Shown: positions 32,362-40,927 of the stretch, piece after piece
Position numbering within the stretch: the first letter of the stretch is position 1
Layout of the letters: the number at the start of each line of letters is the position of its first letter
Source: Clostridia bacterium
Lineage (GTDB): Bacteria; Bacillota; Clostridia; Oscillospirales; SIG627
Assembly: GCA_017440805.1 (NCBI GenBank)
Contig: JAFSGN010000022.1
Span: 1-60,224, forward strand
Reading direction: 5' to 3'
Length of the DNA stretch: 60,224 bases
Notes under the pieces: model-generated
What the model was told of the DNA's origin: nothing
Seen by the model: the letters and a program-made list of their open reading frames with translations, nothing else
Database searches by the model: none
Made by a program: the position numbers and the translations under genes

Positions 32362-32504
32362 TGTTTACAGTATTATATACAATCAGTATTTTCTTATCAT
32401 TTGTCATTTTTTTAGCAGTTTCAGAATATTATTTAATACTTTTGTATCTTCAAATTAAATTAACTGCATCGGTAGGGCTTTTCCGATGCTTATACATATT
32501 TTAA
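32361..32504 (+). CDS. Tiny membrane peptide, translationally coupled (tentative)
   Basis: 47 codons starting at ATG 32361, which shares one base with the preceding stop (TAATG). Residues 4-31 are almost entirely hydrophobic (TISIFLSFVIFLAVSEYYL), a single membrane helix, followed by a short basic/neutral tail. No SD of its own, so translation would depend on the upstream gene. Support is the coupling and hydrophobicity only. Confidence 0.35.
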   Translation: MFTVLYTISIFLSFVIFLAVSEYYLILLYLQIKLTASVGLFRCLYIF

Positions 32505-32586
32505 TTAAAATTTATAAAGCGATGAACGCAGCGGTATATATTTACTGATGCTTTGTTGTTTTGCAAATTATTACGAAAGGAAATAT

Positions 32587-34260
32587 ATGGCAAAAAAGAA
32601 AAAAAACAAATCAAAATTAAAAATTATTCCTCTGGGCGGTTTGGGGGAGATAGGATGCAATATAACTGCCCTTGAACACGAAGACGATATAATAATAATT
32701 GACTGCGGATTTGGTTTTCCGGATGATAATATGTTAGGAATTGACCTGGTAATACCCGACATAACATACCTGGAAAAAAACATTGAAAAAGTTCGCGGTA
32801 TTTTCCTTACTCACGGTCATGAGGACCATATAGGTGCATTACCGTACATTTTAAAAACTGTAAATGTGCCTATTTTTGCGACAAAATTAACTTTGGAGAT
32901 TCTTTACAATAAACTTGTTGAGTTTAAATTGGATAAGAACACAGAAACAGTCAATTGTGTTGCCGGCGATATTGTTGACATTGGAAAATTCTCGGTAGAA
33001 TTTATACGAGTAAATCACTCTATTGCCGATAGTGTTGCATTTAGTATAACCACACCTGTAGGGATTGTGATATTTACAGGTGATTTTAAGATTGATCTTA
33101 CGCCCATAGATGGTGAAATGATTAATCTTACACGATTTGGTGAACTTGGAAACAAAGGTGTTTTAGCCTTGCTTTCCGACTCGACAAATGCAGAACGCCC
33201 CGGATATACACCGTCAGAACGCACCGTGGGACACTCTTTTGATAATATATTTCACGGAACATCAAAAAGAGTTGTCATAGCCAGTTTTTCGTCAAATGTT
33301 CATCGTGTTCAGCAAATAATAAATGCTTCCGAAAAATATAATCGTAAAGTTGCTATAATTGGGCGAAGCATGGTTAATATTGTTACTGCAGCAATAAAAC
33401 TTGGATATATGCATGTGCCGCAGGGTTTAATCATTGATATAGATGAAATCAAGCACTACAACAATGACCAGATAACAATTATTACCACGGGAAGTCAGGG
33501 TGAACCCATGAGTGCACTTTATAGAATGGCAAATTCAACACATGACAAAGTGCATCTTGGCGTTGATGATTTGGTGGTAATTTCAGCGACACCTATCCCC
33601 GGAAACGAAAAGTTTGTTTCAAAAATCATTAACGAACTGCTAAAAAAAGAAGTCGAGGTTGTTTATGACAAGTTGGCCGATGTACATGTTTCCGGACATG
33701 CTTGTCAAGAAGAAATTAAAACAATAATTGCTCTTACAAAACCAAAATTTTTCATTCCGCTTCACGGTGAATTCCGCCATATATCAAAATGTGCCTCGTT
33801 AGCGGAATATATGGGTATTCCTCACCAAAATATTCTTATTCCCGAGGTTGGTAAAGTTATGGAGTTCGACTCTGAACAAGCCCGTTTCAACGGAAATGTT
33901 CCGGCAGGAAAAATTTTAGTCGATGGATACGGAGTAGGGGATGTCGGAAATGTTGTTCTCCGCGACAGAAGACACTTGGCGTGTGATGGGTTGATTGTTG
34001 TTGTTGCAACCATTGATCTTGCGGGCGGATATTTATTCTCAGGTCCGGATATAGTTTCCAGAGGTTTTGTTTATGTAAAAGAATCCGAAGAACTTATGGA
34101 AGAATTGAGAAATATAGCAAAAGACGCAATTGAATATTGTATTGAAGAAAATATCAGCGATGCTAATGCAATAAAAACAAAAGTAAAAGACGACCTGACA
34201 AAATATATTTATTCAAAAACAAAAAGAAAGCCCATGATTCTTCCTGTAATAATGGAATGA
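32587..34260 (+). CDS. rnj: Ribonuclease J
   Basis: 557 residues from ATG 32587 (GAAAGG upstream; Lys-rich MAKKKKNKSKLK start). Metallo-beta-lactamase/beta-CASP RNase with both endo- and 5'-exonuclease activity in mRNA decay and rRNA maturation. Zinc motif THGHEDHIGALPY, GDFKID, STNAERPGYTPSE, the beta-CASP motifs IASFSSNVHRVQQI and TGSQGEP, and the late HVSGHA and PLHGEFRH. Whether J1 or J2 cannot be told. Own terminator downstream. Confidence 0.95.
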   Translation: MAKKKKNKSKLKIIPLGGLGEIGCNITALEHEDDIIIIDCGFGFPDDNMLGIDLVIPDITYLEKNIEKVRGIFLTHGHEDHIGALPYILKTVNVPIFATKLTLEILYNKLVEFKLDKNTETVNCVAGDIVDIGKFSVEFIRVNHSIADSVAFSITTPVGIVIFTGDFKIDLTPIDGEMINLTRFGELGNKGVLALLSDSTNAERPGYTPSERTVGHSFDNIFHGTSKRVVIASFSSNVHRVQQIINASEKYNRKVAIIGRSMVNIVTAAIKLGYMHVPQGLIIDIDEIKHYNNDQITIITTGSQGEPMSALYRMANSTHDKVHLGVDDLVVISATPIPGNEKFVSKIINELLKKEVEVVYDKLADVHVSGHACQEEIKTIIALTKPKFFIPLHGEFRHISKCASLAEYMGIPHQNILIPEVGKVMEFDSEQARFNGNVPAGKILVDGYGVGDVGNVVLRDRRHLACDGLIVVVATIDLAGGYLFSGPDIVSRGFVYVKESEELMEELRNIAKDAIEYCIEENISDANAIKTKVKDDLTKYIYSKTKRKPMILPVIME

Positions 34261-34272
34261 TGCACAATGTTT

Positions 34273-34327
34273 CAGAGGCTATGGTAACTCGATTTACTCA
34301 TCTCGGATTACCATAGCCTCTGTTTTT
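34273..34327 (+). terminator. Terminator of RNase J gene
   Basis: CAGAGGCTATGGTAA (34273-34287) pairs perfectly with TTACCATAGCCTCTG (34308-34322), followed by TTTTT. Confidence 0.85.
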
Positions 34328-34336
34328 ATAAACATT

Positions 34337-35038
34337 TTAACTATTTTCGTTTAAGATTTCAGTATAATCTTCCGGAACCTGAAAGTTATCTGATGTAATT
34401 GTATTTGCGTTAGTCTCAATAGATATTATTTCCTCGGTAACTAAAGAACCATCCTCCTGAGTATAAACAATATATTTGAGTATTTCATCGAAATCAAAAA
34501 TAAAAATTTTTGAAACTCCATCTATTACAGCAACTTCTGCATAGTAATCTTTATCAACCACCGTATAACCCGTAGGAAAAAACTCAATGTTTTTGTATTT
34601 ATCAATACACTCAATATCAAAAACAAATTTTTGATATACTTCATGTTCAATAGGGGAGTCGGAGTATGTTTTGTTTATACAATCCATGGAAGTATACATA
34701 GTGGGAGTGATAATGTCAGCAGTAACACTTCCGTTTGTTGATTTCAAATCAATTATATTTCCCTTATCAACTGCTGTAACACATGATGTTGTAGTTCCAT
34801 TCACTGTAATAGTTCTTTTAAGAAGATAATTCACTTGTTCTGCAGGTAAATCAGAAACAACAGAAGAGAGATATTTGATAAATTTTGAATTTTGCAGTGT
34901 AAGATTTTCTGCAATGGCTCCATCAGAAACGCCTTGTGTTTCAGGCAGGATTTGTTCATTATTTTGAGTGTAATTTGCGGTACATGATGCTAACAAAACA
35001 AAAATCACTGATAAAATGATAAATATATTAAATTTCAT
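34337..35038 (-). CDS. Putative lipoprotein
   Basis: 233 residues from ATG 35038 (GAGG upstream). Signal peptide with lipobox LLASC near residue 19, so probably exported and lipid-anchored. The mature part is mostly beta strands with no recognised domain. It has its own consensus promoter and may share the RNase J terminator in the opposite direction. Function unknown. Confidence 0.75.
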   Translation of the reverse strand: MKFNIFIILSVIFVLLASCTANYTQNNEQILPETQGVSDGAIAENLTLQNSKFIKYLSSVVSDLPAEQVNYLLKRTITVNGTTTSCVTAVDKGNIIDLKSTNGSVTADIITPTMYTSMDCINKTYSDSPIEHEVYQKFVFDIECIDKYKNIEFFPTGYTVVDKDYYAEVAVIDGVSKIFIFDFDEILKYIVYTQEDGSLVTEEIISIETNANTITSDNFQVPEDYTEILNENS

Positions 35039-35078
35039 AAAATACCTCGGTAAAAACAATTGCTAAAAAACATGTATA

Positions 35079-35107
35079 TTATAACATGTCAAATATTTTT
35101 TGTCAAC
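35079..35107 (-). promoter_or_regulatory. Sigma-A promoter of the lipoprotein gene
   Basis: Minus strand TTGACA (35107-35102), 17-bp spacer, TATAAT (35084-35079). Confidence 0.75.
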
Positions 35108-35178
35108 ACATAAACAATCTTAACCTTCAATGCATTATTTATGAGTATATGTGTATAAAGACAAACGGCAAAATTTAC

Positions 35179-35206
35179 TTGACAAAAAAACAAAACATAA
35201 TATAAT
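35179..35206 (+). promoter_or_regulatory. Sigma-A promoter of the alpha/beta hydrolase gene
   Basis: TTGACA 35179-35184, 16-bp spacer, TATAAT 35201-35206; SD AAGGAGGT at 35213-35220 then ATG 35228. Confidence 0.75.
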
Positions 35207-35227
35207 AGAATTAAGGAGGTTAAATAC

Positions 35228-36160
35228 ATGGTAGTTTTTCTCTTTTTGATACTGATTTTAACTATACTGATTATAATTTCTGTCGGAATAGTTTCTTTTA
35301 ATATAGTTTTTGCTCGTATGCCGCTTAAAATTGGTTTTTCTGTTGTTAAAGAAATTATTCCGTCACAGTTGGATTCTTTACGAAACGATATAAACAAATC
35401 AATTGATAATTTAAAGAAAATCCATAGTGAACAATGGGAAATAGATTCATATGATGGCATAAAACTTGTAGCCACATTTATACCTGTAAAGAACGCAAAA
35501 CGAACAGTTCTTTGTGCGCATGGATATCGTAGCAGCGGATACTTTGATTTTTCTCTTGCTGTTGGATATTTTTTGGACACAAAGTGTAATTTACTTATTA
35601 TTGACCAGCGGGCACATGGCAGAAGCGAAGGTAAATATATAACATTTGGAATAAAAGAACGATTTGATATAAGAGATTGGACACACGAAATTTGCAAACG
35701 ACTCGGTAATGACTTACCAATTTACCTAGACGGTGTTTCTATGGGCTGTGCAACGGTATTACTGGCATCTGCACTTGAACTCCCGCCCTGTGTAAAAGGT
35801 ATTATTGCTGATTGTGGATATACATCATGCCATGATATTGTATATAAATTCTGCAAAAATGATATTCGTATACATCCTACACTTATAATGCCTTCACTTA
35901 ACCTGATATTTAAACTAAATGTTGGGTGTTATATGAACAGTGTAAAAGTATACGAGGAAGTAAAAAAAGCAAAAGTACCAATAATTTTTGCTCACGGCGA
36001 TGCCGATGATTTCGTTCCTATTGAGATGACAATAAAAAATTATAAAGCATGTTCTTCAACTAAAAAATTAATAATTTCCGAAGGCGCAGAGCATGGTATG
36101 AGTTATGTTAAAAGTACAGAAATGTATAAAAAATGCATAAAAGAGTTATTTGAGCAATGA
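35228..36160 (+). CDS. Membrane-anchored alpha/beta hydrolase
   Basis: 310 residues. One N-terminal membrane helix (about 3-28), then an alpha/beta-hydrolase fold: oxyanion region CAHGYRSSG, the DQRAHGRSEG turn, nucleophile Ser in DGVSMGCAT, acid Asp in FAHGDADDFVP and His in GAEHGMSY. Resembles the YqkD/BAAT-like serine hydrolases of Firmicutes. Substrate unknown. Strong promoter and SD; monocistronic. Confidence 0.85.
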   Translation: MVVFLFLILILTILIIISVGIVSFNIVFARMPLKIGFSVVKEIIPSQLDSLRNDINKSIDNLKKIHSEQWEIDSYDGIKLVATFIPVKNAKRTVLCAHGYRSSGYFDFSLAVGYFLDTKCNLLIIDQRAHGRSEGKYITFGIKERFDIRDWTHEICKRLGNDLPIYLDGVSMGCATVLLASALELPPCVKGIIADCGYTSCHDIVYKFCKNDIRIHPTLIMPSLNLIFKLNVGCYMNSVKVYEEVKKAKVPIIFAHGDADDFVPIEMTIKNYKACSSTKKLIISEGAEHGMSYVKSTEMYKKCIKELFEQ

Positions 36161-36164
36161 AAAA

Positions 36165-36220
36165 GAGGTAAGCTGAAAGAAACAATTATTTCTTTCGCTT
36201 ACCTCAATTTTAATTTTTTT
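36165..36220 (+). terminator. Terminator of the hydrolase gene
   Basis: GAGGTAAGC plus GAAAGAAA pairs with TTTCTTTC plus GCTTACCTC (one bulged T) up to 36205, then a T-rich tract to 36220. Confidence 0.8.
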
Positions 36221-36229
36221 GCAAATCGC

Positions 36230-36439
36230 TTATTCTTTTTCAATGATATTTTCGCGGCTTCTGAATAAAAGAGAAATACACCAAAGCGCGCAAAGACCTA
36301 CAACAGTGTATATTATACGACTTACCAACGCACTTTGTCCTCCAAAGATCCATCCGACAATATCAAAGTTAAATATTCCTATGCTACCCCAGTTTATTCC
36401 GCCGATAATTAACAGCGTAAGAGTAATTCTATCAAGCAT
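36230..36439 (-). CDS. DUF378 family small membrane protein
   Basis: 69 residues from ATG 36439 (AGGACAGGT upstream). ITLTLLIIGGINWGSIGIFNFD then WIFGGQS and VYTVVGLCALW match DUF378 (YuzA-like), two membrane helices with a conserved Gly-Gly-x-Asn-Trp-Gly. Function unknown. Confidence 0.85.
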   Translation of the reverse strand: MLDRITLTLLIIGGINWGSIGIFNFDIVGWIFGGQSALVSRIIYTVVGLCALWCISLLFRSRENIIEKE

Positions 36440-36460
36440 TTTTATTACCTGTCCTTTTGT

Positions 36461-36510
36461 AAAATAACACTGCGAAACAGAGATATTTCTCATGGTCGCA
36501 GTGTTATTTT
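36461..36510 (-). terminator. Terminator between DUF4097 gene and DUF378 gene
   Basis: AAAATAACACTGCGA (36461-36475) pairs over 15 bp with TCGCAGTGTTATTTT (36496-36510). Read on the minus strand it follows the DUF4097 gene and ends in TTTT. Confidence 0.75.
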
Positions 36511-36528
36511 GCACTTGGATATACTTAC

Positions 36529-37452
36529 TTATTCGTTTGTAACAGTTTTGTAAAATGATATATTTCCTACAGAAGTTTTAGTCCACAACGATTTATCTGA
36601 CTCTATATTATTTGAATATTGCTTGTTCTCGTTAATATCTCCATTTAAATAAATTTTACCGTACGACAGCGATGCACGGGAAGAATAATCTGTATAATCA
36701 TTTTCTGTTGCTATGGAAATATCACCAAGAACAGTTTCACAATTTGTTTTACGCCCTGAGGCAGAGGCTTTAATGTCACCAATCTTTCCATTAATATCGG
36801 CAAAAATACAGTTACAGCCTTCAAAAACAATGTTTCCGATTTTATTATTTATTGAGACTGTGTTTTGTATATCAGAGTTTGTTATGGCAATTCCACTGAC
36901 GGAGGATATAACGGTAAGCTCCTGAATATTTAAATCCGAAATATTTATATCTCCAACACCAACGGAAATATTAATAAGTTCAATCGGCAAATTTTTATTT
37001 AAAAAAACTGTTATCTTTTTATTTGTTTTTGAGTAAATTCCTTGAGAAAAAATATTTCTGAATCCGGCAAACTCATATTTATGATTCTTTACTGATAATC
37101 CCATAAAATAAAACGGAACTGTATCAGAAATTTTTAAAATCCCGTTTTCAATCTTGCATTCTGTTTTTTCGGAATCCGGATTTTCAAAAAGAATATAACT
37201 CTCTTTTTCTGTTGATAAAATGGAAATATCCGTATTCTCAGCAGAAATATATATTTTGTCAAGAGTAGATTGCCCTGTTTTTTCAACCATACTAATTTCA
37301 ATTTCATATGATTCACCAGGTGAAACATCATTGTTTTTAAACAAATCAATATTACTGACTTTGCTGTAAATAAAAGAAATAATACAAATAACAATTCCGA
37401 GAATAAATATTATCAGGGAGGCAAAAAGAGTTTTTATAACATTCTTTTTCAT
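36529..37452 (-). CDS. DUF4097-like beta-helix membrane-anchored protein
   Basis: 307 residues from ATG 37452. One membrane helix (about 7-30), then repeated short beta strands (GVGDINISDLNIQELTVIS, KIGNIVFEGCNC, KIGDIKASASG, VLGDISIA) of the DUF4097/putative adhesin type. Such proteins are normally encoded with a DUF1700 protein, as here. The start follows the DUF1700 stop by one base (TAAAATG), using an SD inside that gene. Role unknown, perhaps envelope stress sensing. Confidence 0.78.
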   Translation of the reverse strand: MKKNVIKTLFASLIIFILGIVICIISFIYSKVSNIDLFKNNDVSPGESYEIEISMVEKTGQSTLDKIYISAENTDISILSTEKESYILFENPDSEKTECKIENGILKISDTVPFYFMGLSVKNHKYEFAGFRNIFSQGIYSKTNKKITVFLNKNLPIELINISVGVGDINISDLNIQELTVISSVSGIAITNSDIQNTVSINNKIGNIVFEGCNCIFADINGKIGDIKASASGRKTNCETVLGDISIATENDYTDYSSRASLSYGKIYLNGDINENKQYSNNIESDKSLWTKTSVGNISFYKTVTNE

Positions 37453-37453
37453 T

Positions 37454-38239
37454 TTATTTGTCCGTACCTCCAAAAACAAATTTAAAAAACTTTGAAACAA
37501 CTGTTTTAAACAACAAGTTTATTTTTTTGCAGAAAAATGGAATGCAAAAAGTGAAAAATTGCATATTAAGTGCCCACAAGGCAAGCATTACAGAAAACAG
37601 TACAGTACCTAAACCAATTTCCATCAAGCCTACAGCAGTATTCGTAAATAATGTTGCAAGACCGTAGCTTAAGGCAACAATGCCTAATACTGCAAAAGAT
37701 ATAACAATAAGGAGAATAAGCAGTGCTACAATTGAAATAACACATACAGGAATCAGGTAAACAAAAGCAGATAAAACAACACTCAAAGCCAAAATCGGCA
37801 AAAATAAAATCAAACAAACTGTAAACAAGAAAACAGAAATTATTTTTGTAAAACCGTTCAAAGCAGATATGCGTTGCAAAAGCCCTTCAGAGCGCTTATT
37901 ATCAGAAGTTTTTGAGGATAATTCCGTCTTTTCCAATTGTAAAACAGGAGTTAAAACCGCTGAATCATTAAATTCAGCAAACTCTTCTTTTTGAATTGAA
38001 TTCATCGCCTCTGATATTGAGTTTTTAACTCCGTCTAAATGATTTTGATATTCAACATTACTTAAATGCTTAAAAACATCAAAAGAAATTTTCATATTAT
38101 CAGAAAATCCTGCCGGATTTTGATATTTACTGTCTTCTTGTAAGTTTTCTGACAAATAATCACATACAATATTAAGTTCATTTTCTGACAGAAATCCAGC
38201 ACAAGACCTGAATTGATTAATAAATTCTTTTTTATTCAT
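37454..38239 (-). CDS. DUF1700-like membrane protein
   Basis: 261 residues from ATG 38239 (GGAG 6 nt upstream). The N-terminal helical part (MNKKEFINQFRSCAGFLSE) resembles the HAAS/DUF1700 start; hydrophobic C-terminal half (about 130-245) with four or so membrane segments. Lies between an SDR gene and the DUF4097 gene. In most genomes a PadR regulator starts this module; none is present. Confidence 0.68.
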   Translation of the reverse strand: MNKKEFINQFRSCAGFLSENELNIVCDYLSENLQEDSKYQNPAGFSDNMKISFDVFKHLSNVEYQNHLDGVKNSISEAMNSIQKEEFAEFNDSAVLTPVLQLEKTELSSKTSDNKRSEGLLQRISALNGFTKIISVFLFTVCLILFLPILALSVVLSAFVYLIPVCVISIVALLILLIVISFAVLGIVALSYGLATLFTNTAVGLMEIGLGTVLFSVMLALWALNMQFFTFCIPFFCKKINLLFKTVVSKFFKFVFGGTDK

Positions 38240-38264
38240 GTTCGTCTCCAAAATACAGAGAATT

Positions 38265-38987
38265 TTATATTAAAAAGCCACCGTTAACTCCGATTATCTG
38301 ACCGGTTATAAAATCAGAACATTCACTTGCAAGAAACAGTGCTGTCTCTGCAATGTCTCTTGGTGTTCCTAAACGCATAAGAGGTGTTTCGTCTGAGAGA
38401 ACTTTTAAATCTTCCTCAGTATAGCACGAAAGCATGTCCGTCTTAATAATTCCGGGGGCGATGCAATTTACATTTATCCCGCTTGGACCAACTTCTTTTG
38501 CCAGTGCTTTTGTAAATCCTATAACTGCAGATTTTGAAGCAGAATATAATACTTCGCATGAACCTCCTGTTTGCCCCCACATTGAAGATATATTAATTAT
38601 TTTTCCTTTTTTTTGAGAAATCATATCAGGCAAAACAGCATTTGAACACAAAAAAACACTTTTCATATTTGTATTAAATATTTCGTCGTATATATACTGG
38701 TCATCATCAGTTATAAGTCCACTGTGAGAAATGCCCGCATTATTAATAAGTATATCCGGATTTTTGCCAAAATACTTTTTTATTTCCGAAATCATATTAT
38801 TAACATCAGACGATACAGACACATCTGCTTTAAATGTTTTTATATTATGTGATGTGGATGAAAGTTTTTCTGCATCAATTACACTTTTATTATAATTTGC
38901 GGCAACTAAATATCCTTTTTCGCAAAATAACCGGGCTATTTCAGCACCTATTCCTCTCGAAGCACCGGTAATAAGAACAAGTTTCAT
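38265..38987 (-). CDS. Short-chain dehydrogenase/reductase (FabG-like)
   Basis: 240 residues, classical SDR. Cofactor loop TGASRGIGAEIA, NNAGISHSG, catalytic Ser/Tyr/Lys in NISSMWGQ and YSASKSAV, and the substrate-side CIAPGIIKTDML. FabG (3-oxoacyl-ACP reductase) is the closest type, but there are no fatty-acid genes nearby, so the substrate is open. Starts a three-gene set with the DUF1700 and DUF4097 genes. Confidence 0.85.
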   Translation of the reverse strand: MKLVLITGASRGIGAEIARLFCEKGYLVAANYNKSVIDAEKLSSTSHNIKTFKADVSVSSDVNNMISEIKKYFGKNPDILINNAGISHSGLITDDDQYIYDEIFNTNMKSVFLCSNAVLPDMISQKKGKIINISSMWGQTGGSCEVLYSASKSAVIGFTKALAKEVGPSGINVNCIAPGIIKTDMLSCYTEEDLKVLSDETPLMRLGTPRDIAETALFLASECSDFITGQIIGVNGGFLI

Positions 38988-39021
38988 TTTTCACCTCTGA
39001 AAATTTAAATTTTTCTATATT

Positions 39022-39050
39022 AGTATAACATAAATACTTGAAATATTCAA
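39022..39050 (-). promoter_or_regulatory. Promoter of the SDR operon
   Basis: Minus strand TTGAAT (39050-39045), 17-bp spacer, TATACT (39027-39022). Overlaps the divergent apgM promoter. Confidence 0.6.
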
Positions 39051-39066
39051 TGAAATATGATAAAAT
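39038..39066 (+). promoter_or_regulatory. Promoter of apgM
   Basis: TTGAAA 39038-39043, 17-bp spacer, TAAAAT 39061-39066. Faces the SDR promoter, so polymerase at one could hinder the other. Confidence 0.6.
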
Positions 39067-39101
39067 AATACTGTTAATTTTTTAGTGAAGGAATGATTTG
39101 C

Positions 39102-40337
39102 GTGAAATACTTTGTAATGCTGGGCGATGGAATGGCAGACAGAAAAAATGCCATATTCAATAATAACACTCCCTTGGGATTAGCAAAAAAAGAAACCATG
39201 GATTATCTCATGTCCCATGGATATTCCGGAAAAGTAAAAACTGTGCCCGATTCGATGGTTCCGGAAAGTGATACGGCGAATCTTGCAGTTTTAGGATATG
39301 ACCCTTTAATATACTCCAAAGGAAGAAGCCCGTTGGAAGCGGCAAGTATGGGACTTGAGATGTCACCGGATGACTATGCTATTCGTTGCAATGTTGTAAC
39401 ACTTACCGAAGATGAAGAAAAATATGAAGATAAGATTATTATTGACCACAGTGCAGATGAAATCAGCACAGAAGAAGCAGATTTGCTTATAAAAGCGGTT
39501 AATAATGCTTTAGGGAACGATAATATTAGATTTCACACCGGTATAAGTTATCGTCATTGTCTTTTATGGAAAAACCCTCCGGGATATGATAAAGATGAGC
39601 GGATTTACGATTTTGTCCGTCCTCATGATATTCTGGAACGGAGAATAGGTGAATATTTACCTAAAGGAGAAATTGGCGATTTTTATCGTCAACTTATGGA
39701 AAAAAGTTACGATATACTGAATAATCATCCGGTAAATCAAAAAAGGCGTTCTCTCGGCAAACGCCCCGCAAACTCTATATGGTTATGGAGCCCCGGCAAA
39801 AAACCTATGCTTTCAAGTTTTACTGATAAATACAATCTTAAGGCAGCGGTAATTTCTGCCGTTGACCTTATTAAAGGAATCGGAATTTGTGCGGGTTTTG
39901 AATCAATCGATGTTGAAGGTGCAACCGGTAATGTTCACACCAATTTTTCGGGCAAAGCACAGGCAGCAATAGATGCTTTTGAAAGAGGCAATGATTTTGT
40001 TTATGTACATGTTGAAGCACCTGATGAATGCGGCCACCGTGCTGAAGCTGAAAACAAAGTAAAATCGATTGAATATATTGATAGTCTGATTTTAAAACCT
40101 GTAAAGGAGTATCTTGACTCTTGCGGGGATGACTATAAGATTTTATTGCTTCCGGACCATCCTACGCCATTAGAAATAAGAACACATTCAAATGAGCCCG
40201 TGCCTTTTGTGATTTTTGACAGCAGAAATCAGACACCAAACTCTGGTGCAACAAAATATGACGAAGATAACTGTAATCTAAGCGGAGTTTATATTGACCC
40301 CGGCTATACACTTATTGACAAATTTATTGAAAAATAA
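39102..40337 (+). CDS. apgM: Cofactor-independent phosphoglycerate mutase, archaeal type
   Basis: 411 residues from GTG 39102 (GAAGGA 9 nt upstream; the ATG at 39093 touches the SD). Alkaline-phosphatase superfamily: metal site VMLGDGMAD, VPESDTANLAVLGYDP with the catalytic Ser region, KGRSPLEAASMG, HVEAPDECGHR and LLPDHPTPLEIRTHS. Interconverts 2- and 3-phosphoglycerate in glycolysis. Also fits the 'proposed homoserine kinase' relatives, which share the fold; the motif set favours ApgM. Confidence 0.87.
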   Translation: MKYFVMLGDGMADRKNAIFNNNTPLGLAKKETMDYLMSHGYSGKVKTVPDSMVPESDTANLAVLGYDPLIYSKGRSPLEAASMGLEMSPDDYAIRCNVVTLTEDEEKYEDKIIIDHSADEISTEEADLLIKAVNNALGNDNIRFHTGISYRHCLLWKNPPGYDKDERIYDFVRPHDILERRIGEYLPKGEIGDFYRQLMEKSYDILNNHPVNQKRRSLGKRPANSIWLWSPGKKPMLSSFTDKYNLKAAVISAVDLIKGIGICAGFESIDVEGATGNVHTNFSGKAQAAIDAFERGNDFVYVHVEAPDECGHRAEAENKVKSIEYIDSLILKPVKEYLDSCGDDYKILLLPDHPTPLEIRTHSNEPVPFVIFDSRNQTPNSGATKYDEDNCNLSGVYIDPGYTLIDKFIEK

Positions 40338-40367
40338 TAAATCATCAGAAAAATAATAAATCATCAG
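40330..40367 (+). repeat. Perfect 19-bp tandem duplication at the apgM stop
   Basis: AAAAATAATAAATCATCAG occurs at 40330-40348 and again at 40349-40367. The first copy contains the apgM stop codon. Looks like a simple slippage duplication. Confidence 0.9.
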
Positions 40368-40398
40368 ACGGTAACATAGAATTCTGATACCGTCTGAT
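40363..40398 (+). terminator. Hairpin after apgM
   Basis: ATCAGACGGTA (40363-40373) pairs with TACCGTCTGAT (40388-40398); the following T tract is weak. Confidence 0.6.
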
Positions 40399-40418
40399 AA
40401 CAATTTATTTAAAACACA

Positions 40419-40829
40419 TTATATATATGCGTATTTTTTCACAATCCATATACCGCAATCGCCTTTGTCAACCGGCTTATAGAGTTTAAATGCCATTCTT
40501 TTACAGTTGTCAAACGATAAGACAACATAAGCAGTATCACAGCATATTTTTACCTCACATACGGTTGCCGGAATATCCCTGTATTCGCATTGTATAAAAT
40601 CGTAATTAAGAAAATTAACGGCAACAAGTTCCGGTTTTGTTCGCCAACACTTGTGACCTTTGTTGACCATGCACTGTTCATGGCAAAGTTGCTTTCTTGA
40701 ATAACAAATCGGGTTATCAATCCAGCATTGATTGTTAAAATCCACATCGCCAACCATAAATTCACAACAATTGCACTGACCATATAAAAGTACACCGGCG
40801 GCTGCAGCAACAAGAGGAATGCAAAACAT
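40419..40829 (-). CDS. Cysteine-rich protein of unknown function
   Basis: 136 residues from ATG 40829 (AAAGGAGGT, 6-nt spacing). It opens with a hydrophobic stretch (IPLVAAAAGVLLYG) that may act as an anchor or signal, followed by 14 of its 15 Cys residues in pairs such as CNCC and KICC, with many aromatic residues. No known family recognised. Cys-rich proteins of spore-formers often belong to the coat or exosporium, but nothing here proves that; metal binding is another option. Confidence 0.7.
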   Translation of the reverse strand: MFCIPLVAAAAGVLLYGQCNCCEFMVGDVDFNNQCWIDNPICYSRKQLCHEQCMVNKGHKCWRTKPELVAVNFLNYDFIQCEYRDIPATVCEVKICCDTAYVVLSFDNCKRMAFKLYKPVDKGDCGIWIVKKYAYI

Positions 40830-40927
40830 TATCACACCTCCTTTACGCTTTTATGGGTATTGCTATTTACATTATATGATATGGCTTGTGTCTTTGACAG
40901 TTTTTCAATTTTTATGGAGATAAAACA

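Noticed and set aside
40330..40367. CRISPR-like repeat
   Set aside because: Two head-to-tail 19-bp copies with no spacer; simple duplication. No cas genes or arrays occur in the window.
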